Numbered from the stretch's first letter, positions 34,924 to 43,907 are shown. The stretch: 64,000 bases of DNA from TMED14 sp003507115 (GCA_943787925.1 CALSOH010000001.1:248001-312000); one strand, 5' to 3'. Numbers and translations: made by a program. The notes: a model not told the origin generated them from the letters alone.

Positions 34924-35178
34924 ATGGCGAATCATAAATCCTCCCTCAAGCGCATCCGCCAGACGCAGAAAAAGCGTTTGCACAATCGTTTCTACCACAA
35001 AACGACTCGGAATGCCGTTCGAATTCTGCGCACCCTTACGGACGCGAAAGAAGCAGTGACTCAACTTCCATTGGTGAGCGCTATGTTGGACAAACTAGCG
35101 AAACGCAACATCATTCACAAGAACAAGGCTTCTAACTTGAAGTCAAGCTTGGCGAAGCACGTAAACGGATTGTCTTAA
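34924..35178 (+). CDS. rpsT: 30S ribosomal protein S20
   Basis: S20 is an all-helical protein that binds 16S rRNA early in assembly. The 84-residue product begins MANHKSSLKRIRQTQKKRLH and has the C-terminal HKNKASNLKSSLAKHV, both typical. It follows tRNA-Glu by 43 bases and may share its transcript. A terminator follows after about 25 bases. Confidence 0.96.
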   Translation: MANHKSSLKRIRQTQKKRLHNRFYHKTTRNAVRILRTLTDAKEAVTQLPLVSAMLDKLAKRNIIHKNKASNLKSSLAKHVNGLS

Positions 35179-35203
35179 TTAGACATCTGATTTGGTCAAG
35201 AAT

Positions 35204-35227
35204 AGCCGCCCTCGGGCGGCTTTTTTT
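35204..35227 (+). terminator. Terminator after rpsT
   Basis: AGCCGCC pairs with GGCGGCT around a four-base CTCG loop, followed by seven thymines. Confidence 0.92.
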
Positions 35228-35323
35228 GTGCTCAAAATGGGTTTTGTCGAGTTCCGATATCTTGGCCCACGTTTATACGCGTGTTCGGACGAATCGGCGG
35301 AGAGCGAGGGGGAACTTGCGGGT

Positions 35324-36025
35324 ATGTTATCGATTCCCCAGTGGTCCTCAGAGGACCGCCCCCGCGAAAAGTGCCTGTCTCAAGGCTCCCGTTCTCTCAC
35401 CACGACGGAATGCCTCGCATTGTTGCTGCGAACGGGCCATCGAGATGGTACCGCATTGAGTTTGGCACAGGGACTCTGGCGGGCCCATGGGGAAGACTTA
35501 CAGACTTTAATCGAGGCCAGTCCTGAAGTGTGGATGCACAGTTTTGGCGTCGGGCCCGCCAAGGCGGCTGCTCTGGCCGCCGCCTTTGAATTGGGTCGTC
35601 GAATGCGCGAAGGGGAAGGCGGCTCTCGGCAAACTATACGAGGTAGTGCGGATGCATTTGATGTGTTGCGGCCAAAATTAGAGGCCTTAGATCACGAGGA
35701 ATTTTGGGTGATGTATTTGAGCCGAGCGCATCACGTATTGGCTTGCGAATGCATTGGGAAGGGGGGATGGACGGGGACAGTCGCTGATTTGCGCGTCCTG
35801 TTTCAGCGCGCGTTGATTTGGCGCGCACCCGCCATAGTCGTAGCCCACAATCACCCCAGTGGTCGCTTAGTACCCAGTGCAGAAGATCGCGAGTTGACCA
35901 ATCGAATGGTTCATGCGGGGAAGTTCTTAGACATTGTTCTATTAGATCATTTAATCATTGGCCGAAGGGATTACGTTAGTTTTGCGGATAGGGGTTGGCT
36001 GAGCCCAAGTCCAGAAAAAGTATGA
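35324..36025 (+). CDS. radC: RadC-like JAB/MPN-domain protein
   Basis: Member of the UPF0758 (RadC) family; the molecular role is unsettled although a metalloprotease-type JAMM fold is present. The 233-residue product begins MLSIPQWSSEDRPREK, the family N-terminus, so the ATG at 35324 is preferred over in-frame ATGs upstream. It has a helix-hairpin-helix region (GVGPAKAAAL) and the JAMM motif HNHPSGRLVPSAEDRELT with its His-x-His and Asp ligands. It leads a four-gene operon joined by ATGA overlaps, next to polysaccharide genes. Confidence 0.9.
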   Translation: MLSIPQWSSEDRPREKCLSQGSRSLTTTECLALLLRTGHRDGTALSLAQGLWRAHGEDLQTLIEASPEVWMHSFGVGPAKAAALAAAFELGRRMREGEGGSRQTIRGSADAFDVLRPKLEALDHEEFWVMYLSRAHHVLACECIGKGGWTGTVADLRVLFQRALIWRAPAIVVAHNHPSGRLVPSAEDRELTNRMVHAGKFLDIVLLDHLIIGRRDYVSFADRGWLSPSPEKV

Positions 36026-38280
36026 TTGTACACATCGTTGGCGCCCGCCCCCAATTCATTAAGTTGTTGCCTCTCCACCAGGCATTGGCTGAGCGTGGCG
36101 CCCCCCAACGAATTTTGCATACCGGGCAACATTGGGAGTCGGGGATGAGTGAAGTCTTTTTTCAAGAGTTTGGCCTACATCCTGATCATATTCTCGCTTG
36201 GAACCCATCGCATGATGTCAATACGGAGGCGATCATGACTTGGCTGAAGGAATGGACGCCGAGCACCGTCGTGGTATACGGTGATACCTTTTCGACATGG
36301 TGTGCCGCTCGTGCGTCCAATCGCCTGGGCCTTCCCCTGGCGCATGTGGAGGCGGGTCTTCGGAGTTTTAATGCGGCCATGCCAGAAGAAGAAGCCCGAG
36401 TGAAGACGGATATTTTGAGCGATTGGCATTTTGCGCCTTCGGAAAGAGCCTTGGTGCAGCTTCAGCGCGAAGGTTTGGATCGGGGCCACGAACACACGGT
36501 GATGACCGGGGACATTATGGCAGATGCCTGGATGCAAAGAAATCCAGGTTCTTATGAGTCGGGTCGGATCTTGGTCACGTTGCACCGAAACACGAATGTC
36601 GATGACTCGGATGTTCGAACCCGAATTGTTTCCGCTTTGGAGGCCTTAGCCCAAACACATGAGGTCCATTGGCCCATACATCCCCGCCTACGCGCCCATT
36701 TGGAGCAAACGGAAATGCCCAAGAATATCCATTGGCATCCACCCTTGGGTAGAGAGGCTATTTTGGCACAGTTGGAGGCCGCAGAATGGGTAATTACGGA
36801 CTCCGGGGGGGTGCAAAAGGAAGCCTATTACAGTCAGCGAAATTGCATTGTATTGCGCAATGAAACGGAGTGGGTGGAATTACTAGAGACAGGCCATTCC
36901 TTTTTGGTTAATCCTGAGGCGATGGAAGATGCGGGAGCACTCAGTCTAATGCTTAGGCAAGTGCTTCAGACCCAAACACCCGCAGAGTTTCCTCCCATAT
37001 ATGGCCAAGGAGATGCCGCCCACAAAATGGCTGCGTCGCTCTGGCAAGAAGGCCCGGTAGGTCCCAATGTCCTACAGCTGAAGGGCGACGCCCAAAATCC
37101 ACAAATGGTTTTTGCTGCGGAAGTTTTGCGCAGGGTAACGGGCATCGGCGTTCATTTTTCCCCGACGGGGGCGGATTGGAATCCATGCTCGTATTGGGAT
37201 GCTCCTTTTCTTTCCTGGGATCCGCAGGACTTAGGCGATGATTTGTGGGCCAAAGCCGCCTACTTGGCTTCCCGTGCCGAGGAGTTTCAGGCCGAAAGGG
37301 TGGATGAACATGGGCGCTTTGATCCGGAGGCGTCGAGCCAATGGTCGGACCTCCAAAGGCATCCCGAAATCCCCATGGGACACGTATGGTTGGAGGCATT
37401 TGTCCAGCGCTTTCGCCCCAAATTTCGTTTGGCCGACCGCCGAAGCCCAGCACCCACCGTTGTGGTAGACATCGATCACCGCTATGCCTTGCGTGGTTTT
37501 TCTTGGAGCCATCGCGTGGCAGCCCTGCTTCGCGCTGTGGTGATTGGACCGTGGCGCTTGGTGACCAGCCATTTGAAGGGCGTGGACCCCTTCGACGCTT
37601 CCGCGTACTTTGAAAGGTGGATGGCGGAAACATCCCAGGTTCGTTGGCAATTTTTTGCTTGGATAGGGCCTATCCGAGGTCCTCAAGATAAAGGCCCCAG
37701 CATTGATCAGCCGCGGGTAGCCAAGGCCCATGCAAACTGGGCGAAGCGATACCCGAGTACAGGCGTGCACCCGACCTATGCCCACCACGATAATGGACCG
37801 AATGCCTTAATGGGAGAAGTTTTGGCGTGGAATCGAGCGACTCAGCGCGTATTGCAGCGTTCTCGGTATCATTATTTGCGCATGACGTTACCCACATCCC
37901 AGCGCCAGCTTCATGCCGCGGGAATGACCGAGGATTGGAGCATGGAGTATGCGAAGCAACCAGGATATCGTGCTGGAGTTGCCGTCCCAATTCCAGCCTG
38001 GGGAGTCGGTCCACAAGGTGCGGCTTTGGACGAGGATGGCATCCCCTATTTGACGTATGTACCTGTGGCATTCATGGATCAAAATGCGTTCGAATTAAGT
38101 CGCGATGAAGTGTCTGCATGGTTGATTCGCTGGGAAGAGTCTTCACGGCGCTATGGGGCCAGCCTCGTTTTGGCTACGCATTGGCGCTTCTTTGGACCTG
38201 GCGCAGATCTCTTTCCAGAAACGGCCAAGTATCGGGCATGGAGAGAAGGACTACACGATTTTTTAATGCATGGAGCATGA
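36022..38280 (+). CDS. UDP-GlcNAc 2-epimerase fused to a polysaccharide deacetylase-like domain
   Basis: A 752-residue two-part protein. Residues 1 to about 345 are a WecB-type, non-hydrolysing UDP-GlcNAc 2-epimerase (makes UDP-ManNAc): GARPQFIKLLPL at the start, the Asp in VYGDTFSTW, the Glu in HVEAGLRSF, the Glu run in MPEEEARVKTD, LHRNTNV, and TDSGGVQKEAYY. Residues about 350-752 resemble the DUF7033/NodB-type deacetylase-like proteins of Bacteroidota, with DIDHRYAL (about 483), GVHPTYAHHD (about 581), SRYHYLRM, and GYRAGVAVPIP near 645. The ATG at 36022 overlaps the radC stop (ATGA). The fusion is unusual; these parts are usually separate genes. Confidence 0.82.
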   Translation: MIVHIVGARPQFIKLLPLHQALAERGAPQRILHTGQHWESGMSEVFFQEFGLHPDHILAWNPSHDVNTEAIMTWLKEWTPSTVVVYGDTFSTWCAARASNRLGLPLAHVEAGLRSFNAAMPEEEARVKTDILSDWHFAPSERALVQLQREGLDRGHEHTVMTGDIMADAWMQRNPGSYESGRILVTLHRNTNVDDSDVRTRIVSALEALAQTHEVHWPIHPRLRAHLEQTEMPKNIHWHPPLGREAILAQLEAAEWVITDSGGVQKEAYYSQRNCIVLRNETEWVELLETGHSFLVNPEAMEDAGALSLMLRQVLQTQTPAEFPPIYGQGDAAHKMAASLWQEGPVGPNVLQLKGDAQNPQMVFAAEVLRRVTGIGVHFSPTGADWNPCSYWDAPFLSWDPQDLGDDLWAKAAYLASRAEEFQAERVDEHGRFDPEASSQWSDLQRHPEIPMGHVWLEAFVQRFRPKFRLADRRSPAPTVVVDIDHRYALRGFSWSHRVAALLRAVVIGPWRLVTSHLKGVDPFDASAYFERWMAETSQVRWQFFAWIGPIRGPQDKGPSIDQPRVAKAHANWAKRYPSTGVHPTYAHHDNGPNALMGEVLAWNRATQRVLQRSRYHYLRMTLPTSQRQLHAAGMTEDWSMEYAKQPGYRAGVAVPIPAWGVGPQGAALDEDGIPYLTYVPVAFMDQNAFELSRDEVSAWLIRWEESSRRYGASLVLATHWRFFGPGADLFPETAKYRAWREGLHDFLMHGA

Positions 38281-39185
38281 TGAAGTGGCTAGCAGGAACA
38301 TGGACATCGGAAGAATGGGCTCAATGGGTGAGAGAAAGTCCCTGGGATTTTCCCTACGACCGGGAAGGTTATGCGGATGCACTTGGGAAGACCTGGGGAG
38401 CAATCGTTGGGGCAGATTTTGCCTGGCCCATGGCATATCGCCGAAAGGGACTTTTTTGGACGGCCTATATACCTTTTGGAGTGCAGCAATGGGGTCCAGT
38501 AGGGGCAGAGGCGAAGCATACGGAACGCCTCCTTTCCGCCGCTCGAGCCATTCCGGGGAAGTGGACCAAAGTAGATCTGTGCGTACACAAACCACTAGAT
38601 TGGACGGCGCGCTCGAGCCAATGGTCGATTCGACGAGGAAGGTTGGAGCGTTGGAGTGAGCGTCCAAACTTCGTCTTGGATATTTCGGATTCCTACCAAC
38701 AAATTCACGCGGGCTTTCATAAACAATTGCTCCGCAATTTGGAGAAGGCGAAGCAACACACGATGACCCTCTTTGAACACGATACTCCAGAGACCTTGTT
38801 TTTGGCATTTAAACGCTACCAAGGAGAACGGTATCGAATACCCGAAGGCTTTGGAACAGCCATTCGGCAGGCGATGTACCACCTGCTTCACCAAGGTCAG
38901 GGGGCCGTTTGGTCTGTTTATGGCGAGGGAAACCGCTTTTTGGCTGGGGCCTTTTTTGCCTTCGCCGGGAATCGGGCTGTACTTCTCTTTTCTGCCATTT
39001 CCGATGAGGGACGATCGACGCATGCCATGTCTTATCTACTCAATGAGTTCTTCGTTTTTGCCGCCGGTCGCTGGACGTATTTCGATTTTGAAGGGAGTTC
39101 GGCCCCAGGATTGGCTCGATTTTATGGGAGTTTCGGAGCCGAAAATCAGCCGTACCTCCGCTATCAACGTTGGGCGCTACTATGA
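38277..39185 (+). CDS. GNAT/FemAB-like acyltransferase
   Basis: The 302-residue product fits the GNAT/FemAB-like group found in Bacteroidota polysaccharide loci. The C-terminal half has the substrate-lined pattern HKQLLRNLEKAKQH (about 145-158), FKRYQGERY, FFAFAGNRAVLLFSAISDEG and the closing YFDFEGSSAPGLARFYGSFG. It probably transfers an acyl or aminoacyl group onto a sugar or cell-envelope acceptor; the substrate is unknown. The ATG at 38277 overlaps the fusion gene stop (ATGA); an ATG directly after it at 38280 is also possible. Confidence 0.75.
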   Translation: MMKWLAGTWTSEEWAQWVRESPWDFPYDREGYADALGKTWGAIVGADFAWPMAYRRKGLFWTAYIPFGVQQWGPVGAEAKHTERLLSAARAIPGKWTKVDLCVHKPLDWTARSSQWSIRRGRLERWSERPNFVLDISDSYQQIHAGFHKQLLRNLEKAKQHTMTLFEHDTPETLFLAFKRYQGERYRIPEGFGTAIRQAMYHLLHQGQGAVWSVYGEGNRFLAGAFFAFAGNRAVLLFSAISDEGRSTHAMSYLLNEFFVFAAGRWTYFDFEGSSAPGLARFYGSFGAENQPYLRYQRWALL

Positions 39186-40057
39186 CGCTCACGCAATTAG
39201 AATACTTCCTTGCGGTGGTGGAGCACCGTAGCTTCAGCCGTGCTGCCAAGGAGTGCGGCGTAACCCAGCCCACCTTGAGTGCCCAATTTCAAAAATTGGA
39301 AGAAGAGCTCGGACATCCTCTTTTGGATCGAAAATCTAAACCTATGGCGTTAACCCCGATGGGTAATGCGCTCATAGAGCAAGCCAAATACACAGTGGAG
39401 AGCGCATCGGCTATTCGGACCCTCGTAGATCAATTTGAGCATCCTGTCGTGGGCGAACTTCGATTGGGCATCTTGGCCCCATTGGGAAGCATCCATGGGG
39501 CTTTTTGGCAAGGGGTGCTAAGCCAAGCCTGTCCGCAAATTTCCCTTCAGATGGAGGAGGCTCCGGCACATAGTCTCCAAAAGAAGCTCGCCCAAGCGGA
39601 GTTGGATGCCGCCATTGTGCAATTGGAGGGATGGAACGCCCCCGGTTCGGTACACCCCCTATTTGAGGAATCATGGTGGGCCCTGGCTCCGCAAGTGGGA
39701 GGCAAACCCCCAGTATTGACCCATTCGGAGGCTTGGTTAATGGGTCCCGAAGAGGAGGCCACCACCCGCTATGCGATATCCCAGGGGTGGAAGGCGTCAA
39801 AGAATGCTCAGGTCCACCTCACGTCACTCTATGGGCGTGCTAATTTGGCAGTCCGGGGAGATTTGTGGGTATTACTCGCTGAATCAGAATTAGCCCTCCT
39901 TCCTCCGGAAGCGCAAAAGCGGGCACAATTATGGGGAGGTCCTTCGCGTGTTCTCGCTTGGGTTCAGGGCATTCATACCGCCCCTACGGAGGTCTATACG
40001 CGTGTTCGAGCGGCGTTGAAAGATCGCCTTCCATCGTCGCTACGCCCCACTCAGTAG
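39182..40057 (+). CDS. LysR-family transcriptional regulator (OxyR-like N-terminus)
   Basis: The 291-residue product has the winged helix-turn-helix at its N-terminus: MTLTQLEYFLAVVEHRSFSR, then AAKECGVTQPTLSAQFQKLE, as in OxyR/CysB-like members. The rest is a periplasmic-binding-type effector domain (about 90-290). The two regulatory cysteines of OxyR are not seen at the expected places, so peroxide sensing is doubtful. It is the last gene of the radC operon (ATGA overlap) and converges with the DASS transporter, overlapping it by seven bases. Confidence 0.9.
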   Translation: MTLTQLEYFLAVVEHRSFSRAAKECGVTQPTLSAQFQKLEEELGHPLLDRKSKPMALTPMGNALIEQAKYTVESASAIRTLVDQFEHPVVGELRLGILAPLGSIHGAFWQGVLSQACPQISLQMEEAPAHSLQKKLAQAELDAAIVQLEGWNAPGSVHPLFEESWWALAPQVGGKPPVLTHSEAWLMGPEEEATTRYAISQGWKASKNAQVHLTSLYGRANLAVRGDLWVLLAESELALLPPEAQKRAQLWGGPSRVLAWVQGIHTAPTEVYTRVRAALKDRLPSSLRPTQ

Positions 40058-41421
40058 AGGTATACCACGGCGAGCCAAATGACAAGGGTCGCCAGCACAT
40101 TCATCGAAAATCCCGCCCGAGCCATATCTGGAATGCGGATTTTTCCGGAAGCGAAGACGATCGCATTTGGAGGGGTTGCCATGGGAAGCATAAAGGCACA
40201 GGATGCGCCGACGGTCAGCGGAATGGCTAATTGATCGAAGGGCATCCCTTGCGCTATGGAAACAGCTAGAGCAATGGGCAGCATGCCACTGACTAATGCC
40301 ATGTTCGAAAAAAGTTCTGTGGTCCAAACGCCAAGCAGGGTGAAGACTAAAATCCACAGGGTGGGAGGCCAGCCTTGATGGCTGGAGGCAGCCAGCGATT
40401 CGAGCCATCCGGAAGCCTGCATGCCCGCGGCCAGCGACATGCCTCCCCCAAAGAGGAGAAGAATGCCCCACTCAATTTTTTGGGCGTCCTGCCATGAAAG
40501 CAAGGGTTCATGGGAACGGTCGCGAAGCACAAATAGCATCAATGCGCCCAGCATGCCCACCCAGGTATCCGTTAGGAGCAAGGAGGGAAATAATGCTTGG
40601 AGCCAAGGCCGGGTCATCCAGGCCGTTGCGGTCAGGGCAAAAATTATGGCAACCCGTTTTTCGCCGGAAGTCCATGGTTCTGGTACAGGCCATTCCACCT
40701 CCGTCAAAGCCACTTTTGGGAGGTTTCGACGCAACAAGAGGTAGGCCCCGACTAAGAGGAGTACAGCAATGGGAAAAATGTGGGTTGACCAGTCTAAGAA
40801 GTACATTTCCTCCCCCAGGTTTTGCTGACGAAAAGCTGCATAGACCAAATTAGGGGGAGTGCCAATGAGGGTCCCAATCCCGCCCAAATTTGCCCCCCAC
40901 GCCATCCCTAGAAGGATGTTGCGCTCCAATAGATCATCGTGGCTAGGGAGGTGCCGAATCAACGAGAGAGTAAGGGGAAGCATCATTACCGCCGTAGCCG
41001 TGTTGCTCATCCATAAACTCAAGAGGAAGGTCGCCACCATGACCCCCGCGAGGACTCGGTGGGACTGACTCCCAAAACGACGCAGAATAGATAGTGCAAA
41101 GCGGCGATGAAGTTGGTGTCGCTCCACCCCTCGGGCGAGCATAAATCCCGCCAAAAAAAGAAAGATCAAAGGATGTGAGTAGGCGTTGGCCAGCGCGGAG
41201 GCATCGAGAACTCCAAATCCCCCAAAGGTCAATAGTGGAAGGAGAGCGGTCGCGGCCAGGGGGATAATCTCAGTGAACCACCATAGAAGCATCCACAGGG
41301 TGCTTCCCACCACCACGCACTGTTGGCTCGTCCATCCCCAATGGCCCCCAAGTAATGTCGAACAGAAAAAGAAGAGTGGTCCGGCCAGGAGGACCAAGGT
41401 CTTTCGGATATTTGGGGTCAT
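40051..41421 (-). CDS. DASS/SLC13 family anion transporter
   Basis: Sodium-coupled dicarboxylate, sulfate or phosphate transporter of the inner membrane. The 456-residue product is hydrophobic with about 11-12 membrane segments. It has the two clamshell motifs of the family: SNTATAVMMLP (about 138-148) and the second, NPP-type region at MATPPNAIVF, with GTPPNLVY between. The start at 41421 is preferred; the next ATG is 32 codons further in. Its start codon overlaps that of rdgB on the other strand. Which anion it carries cannot be told; sulfate is possible given the sulfotransferase in this window. Confidence 0.88.
   Translation of the reverse strand: MTPNIRKTLVLLAGPLFFFCSTLLGGHWGWTSQQCVVVGSTLWMLLWWFTEIIPLAATALLPLLTFGGFGVLDASALANAYSHPLIFLFLAGFMLARGVERHQLHRRFALSILRRFGSQSHRVLAGVMVATFLLSLWMSNTATAVMMLPLTLSLIRHLPSHDDLLERNILLGMAWGANLGGIGTLIGTPPNLVYAAFRQQNLGEEMYFLDWSTHIFPIAVLLLVGAYLLLRRNLPKVALTEVEWPVPEPWTSGEKRVAIIFALTATAWMTRPWLQALFPSLLLTDTWVGMLGALMLFVLRDRSHEPLLSWQDAQKIEWGILLLFGGGMSLAAGMQASGWLESLAASSHQGWPPTLWILVFTLLGVWTTELFSNMALVSGMLPIALAVSIAQGMPFDQLAIPLTVGASCAFMLPMATPPNAIVFASGKIRIPDMARAGFSMNVLATLVIWLAVVYLY
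41407..41414 (+). promoter_or_regulatory. Probable -7 element GATATTTG for rdgB
   Basis: Seven of eight positions match TAnnTTTG; five bases precede the rdgB ATG. It lies inside the first codons of the divergent transporter gene. Confidence 0.4.
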
Positions 41422-42010
41422 GAAATTGGTCTTAGCTACGCAGAATCCCAACAAAGTAAAGGAAATTCAAGCTGCCTTGCCGGCGGAATGGTCTGTCACC
41501 ACGGCCAGGGATGCAGGAATCACAGAGGAGTTACCTGAAACAGGCACGACTTTGGATGCCAACGCTCGCGAAAAAGCGGCCTACTTACAGACAAAGTTGG
41601 GGGGATTTGCTCTGTCCGATGATTCGGGACTCGAGGTAGATGCGCTCGAAGGGGCCCCCGGAGTCTACTCGGCGCGCTTCGGTGGACCCGAGAAAGATGA
41701 TGCGGTCAACCGGGCCGCGCTATTACATGCCATGGAGGGGGTGACGAATCGGACGGCCCGCTTTCGAACGGTGATTGCATGGGCAACGCCCACGGGGATG
41801 ACCACCTTTGAAGGAGAAGTCGAAGGAATAATCCTCGAATCCGAACGTGGAGAGGGGGGATTCGGCTACGATGCCCTATTTGTTCCGGAAGACGGTGATG
41901 GTCGAACCTTTGCGGAGATGGCTTTGGAAGAGAAAAAGGCCATGAGCCATCGAGGCCGTGCGTTGCGAGCGTGGATGGCCGCCTTGGACGGCGAGATTAT
42001 TCCGCGTTAG
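41420..42010 (+). CDS. rdgB: dITP/XTP pyrophosphatase (RdgB/HAM1)
   Basis: Hydrolyses non-canonical purine triphosphates to keep them out of DNA and RNA. The 196-residue product begins MKLVLATQNPNKVKEIQ (substrate loop), has ALSDDSGLEVDALEGAPGVYSARF with the catalytic Asp residues, GFGYDALFVP and the closing SHRGRALRA. The ATG at 41420 is the family start. It overlaps the start codon of the divergent transporter (CATG shared) and the stop side overlaps rsmD by 14 bases. Confidence 0.96.
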   Translation: MKLVLATQNPNKVKEIQAALPAEWSVTTARDAGITEELPETGTTLDANAREKAAYLQTKLGGFALSDDSGLEVDALEGAPGVYSARFGGPEKDDAVNRAALLHAMEGVTNRTARFRTVIAWATPTGMTTFEGEVEGIILESERGEGGFGYDALFVPEDGDGRTFAEMALEEKKAMSHRGRALRAWMAALDGEIIPR

Positions 42011-42551
42011 GACTGAGTTGGGTTTCCAAACTAAAGAAGCTCATATGCACAGATCCGTACCGCCGTTGATCAAAGCAGGCGGGATGGTCCGTAAAGTTGT
42101 GGTCTACGCCGTGTTCGAGCACGAATAAACCGTCTTCGGGCAGCCGGTCAAGAGCCAACGCAATCAATCCGGTGTAGTCAGGATAGTCATACGGCGGGTC
42201 GGCAAAAATGAAATCCCACCGGTGCATGGTCTTTTTGAGGAAGCGCTCAGCATCACTGAATGAAGTTTTGATGGCACTGTACTGAAGCATATCCGCCGTC
42301 TTGTCAATAAAGCGTATACAGTCTCGGAAGCTATCGACGGACGTAATGTCTTCACATCCTCGGCTCGCCATTTCGAAGCTAATATTTCCCGTTCCAGCAA
42401 AGAGGTCCAGGGCACGAACTTCCGACCAATCTAAATAGTTCTCCACAATGTTAAAGAGTCCCTCCTTCGCCATGTCCGTGGTGGGTCGAACGGGGAGGTT
42501 TTTGGGAGCAGCAAGGATTTTGCCGCGGTTTTTTCCGCGAATGATGCGCAT
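41997..42551 (-). CDS. rsmD: 16S rRNA (guanine(966)-N(2))-methyltransferase RsmD
   Basis: Methylates G966 of 16S rRNA. The 184-residue product has the N-terminal IIRGKNRGKIL, the SAM-binding motif ALDLFAGTGNISFE (about 55-68) and the catalytic FADPPYDYPDY. The ATG at 42551 is the family start; it shares one base with the stop of the DUF3822 gene (TAATG). The gene runs convergent with rdgB. Confidence 0.94.
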   Translation of the reverse strand: MRIIRGKNRGKILAAPKNLPVRPTTDMAKEGLFNIVENYLDWSEVRALDLFAGTGNISFEMASRGCEDITSVDSFRDCIRFIDKTADMLQYSAIKTSFSDAERFLKKTMHRWDFIFADPPYDYPDYTGLIALALDRLPEDGLFVLEHGVDHNFTDHPACFDQRRYGSVHMSFFSLETQLSPNAE

Positions 42552-43267
42552 TAAGGTCGTGGGAATAAGACGGTCAAAGATGACCAAGGATGGGAAGCGG
42601 TGGTGTCAAGTTTTTCAATGAATGGACGTAGGTTTTCCCAACAGACTTCGTCCGCATCTCCTTCCCAGATGAGGGGGACGTGTTGGGCAGGAAGTCCACA
42701 TTGGTCGTAGAGCACCATGCAAGCGTACGCGGCGTCTTGAGGGGTTTCCACCTGGAAGACGGTGTGGCTCAGCAAACGACCTTGCTGGATGGCGGCCAAT
42801 TCAAGACGGGGGCCTTGTCGGTGAACGCGAACTGCGTCTCGCTTGGCGAGGGGGCTCAGCCAGCGTTGCGCATTGGCGGCCATCGTCGGGGTACAATGCC
42901 CGGGAACGCCGCTGGGGAAACGGTAGTACAAATCCATGCCGCGATCCAAGGGGTAGCACTCCCACTGGGTCCCATGGGGATCTAAGGGCTTGAGCCAGGT
43001 TTCCACATTTTCGACCCAGTCTTTGGGATACCAGGCGGCAAATTCTTCCTGTCCAAAGGCGTGCCATGCGGCGAATTCTTTCGCGTATTGTTCCATCCAT
43101 GAATTCACCTCGTCCACGGAAAGTGCCAGGGTGGATCCTAAAGGCCGTCCGTCAGATGCCCGAACGATGCAAACCAATACGCCTACGGAACCGTAGCTGA
43201 GTAAAACGACAGAATCCTCCGGAGAGGATTCTGTGTTTGGGAAAAAAGCCCAGGTCGAGGGCCACAT
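42551..43267 (-). CDS. DUF3822 family protein
   Basis: The 238-residue product matches the DUF3822 group, Bacteroidota proteins of unknown function that normally precede rsmD, as here. It shows an N-terminal beta-rich half (SVVLLSYGSVGVLVCIVR, about 18-35) and a second half with LLSHTVFQVETPQDAAYA, which has the look of an actin/hexokinase-like repeat; this is a guess. The start at 43267 lies one base after the upstream stop; an ATG at 43285 would overlap it. Confidence 0.8.
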   Translation of the reverse strand: MWPSTWAFFPNTESSPEDSVVLLSYGSVGVLVCIVRASDGRPLGSTLALSVDEVNSWMEQYAKEFAAWHAFGQEEFAAWYPKDWVENVETWLKPLDPHGTQWECYPLDRGMDLYYRFPSGVPGHCTPTMAANAQRWLSPLAKRDAVRVHRQGPRLELAAIQQGRLLSHTVFQVETPQDAAYACMVLYDQCGLPAQHVPLIWEGDADEVCWENLRPFIEKLDTTASHPWSSLTVLFPRP

Positions 43268-43268
43268 A

Positions 43269-43907
43269 TTATTTCCAGTTGCCACTCAAGGTGGGTTCAG
43301 TCAAGGAGCCTACGATCAAGGCGTCGATGCGCAAGTTTTTGATGAACGCCTTGTAGTCTTGATAAATGTCCGCGAAGAAGCGTGTATTGGGAGCGATGAT
43401 TTCAAAAACTTGCACGCGAACCCCGTTTCGGTCGACAAAACCGGTGGCCATCTTAAATTCCGCCGTGTCATTGGTGAAAGGGATGAAACGAAGTTCCGTG
43501 GCGTCGAAATCTGCTTCAAACAGCTCTGGGTTCTTGTTAATGAGTTTCTCTTTGGCGCTCGTCTGACCGATAATGCGGTAAATAATGGTGTCCTTCAACA
43601 TATCGGTCTGGTACACTTTGTTGTAGGCCATAAAAGAGGAGTCTTTCCGCTCGATAATGTTGACTTGGGCATATTCCAAGAAGGGAATCAACTCGTCAAA
43701 GGTGGCTGCGTACTTGCCGTACTCCGTCTTAAACGTCAGCTGGGCCTCGCGCAATTGCTCCAGTCGGTGGGTCACCTCCGCATAGCGCTTTTCCTTGATG
43801 GCGCTGAATTCAATGGGCTCCATAATGATGCGGTAGATACGGTAGGAGAGGATCAACGTGATCACGCCTAAGGCAATGCGCAAATAAAGTATAGTACGTG
43901 CAGTCAT
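43269..43907 (-). CDS. Membrane-anchored protein of unknown function
   Basis: The 212-residue product has one N-terminal membrane segment (ILYLRIALGVITLILSYRIY, about 5-24), then a helix (HRLEQLREAQLTFKTEYGKY) and a beta-rich domain. This shape recalls pseudopilins, but no prepilin peptidase site is visible, so the likeness may be superficial. It precedes the DUF3822 and rsmD genes, a set often kept together in Flavobacteriia. TAGTTTTG lies about 18 bases upstream. Confidence 0.7.
   Translation of the reverse strand: MTARTILYLRIALGVITLILSYRIYRIIMEPIEFSAIKEKRYAEVTHRLEQLREAQLTFKTEYGKYAATFDELIPFLEYAQVNIIERKDSSFMAYNKVYQTDMLKDTIIYRIIGQTSAKEKLINKNPELFEADFDATELRFIPFTNDTAEFKMATGFVDRNGVRVQVFEIIAPNTRFFADIYQDYKAFIKNLRIDALIVGSLTEPTLSGNWK

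Noticed and set aside
36799..36811. Run of seven G in the epimerase/deacetylase gene as a phase-variation tract
   Set aside because: It encodes the conserved SGGVQKE motif with ordinary codons, and seven G is short for a slippage switch.
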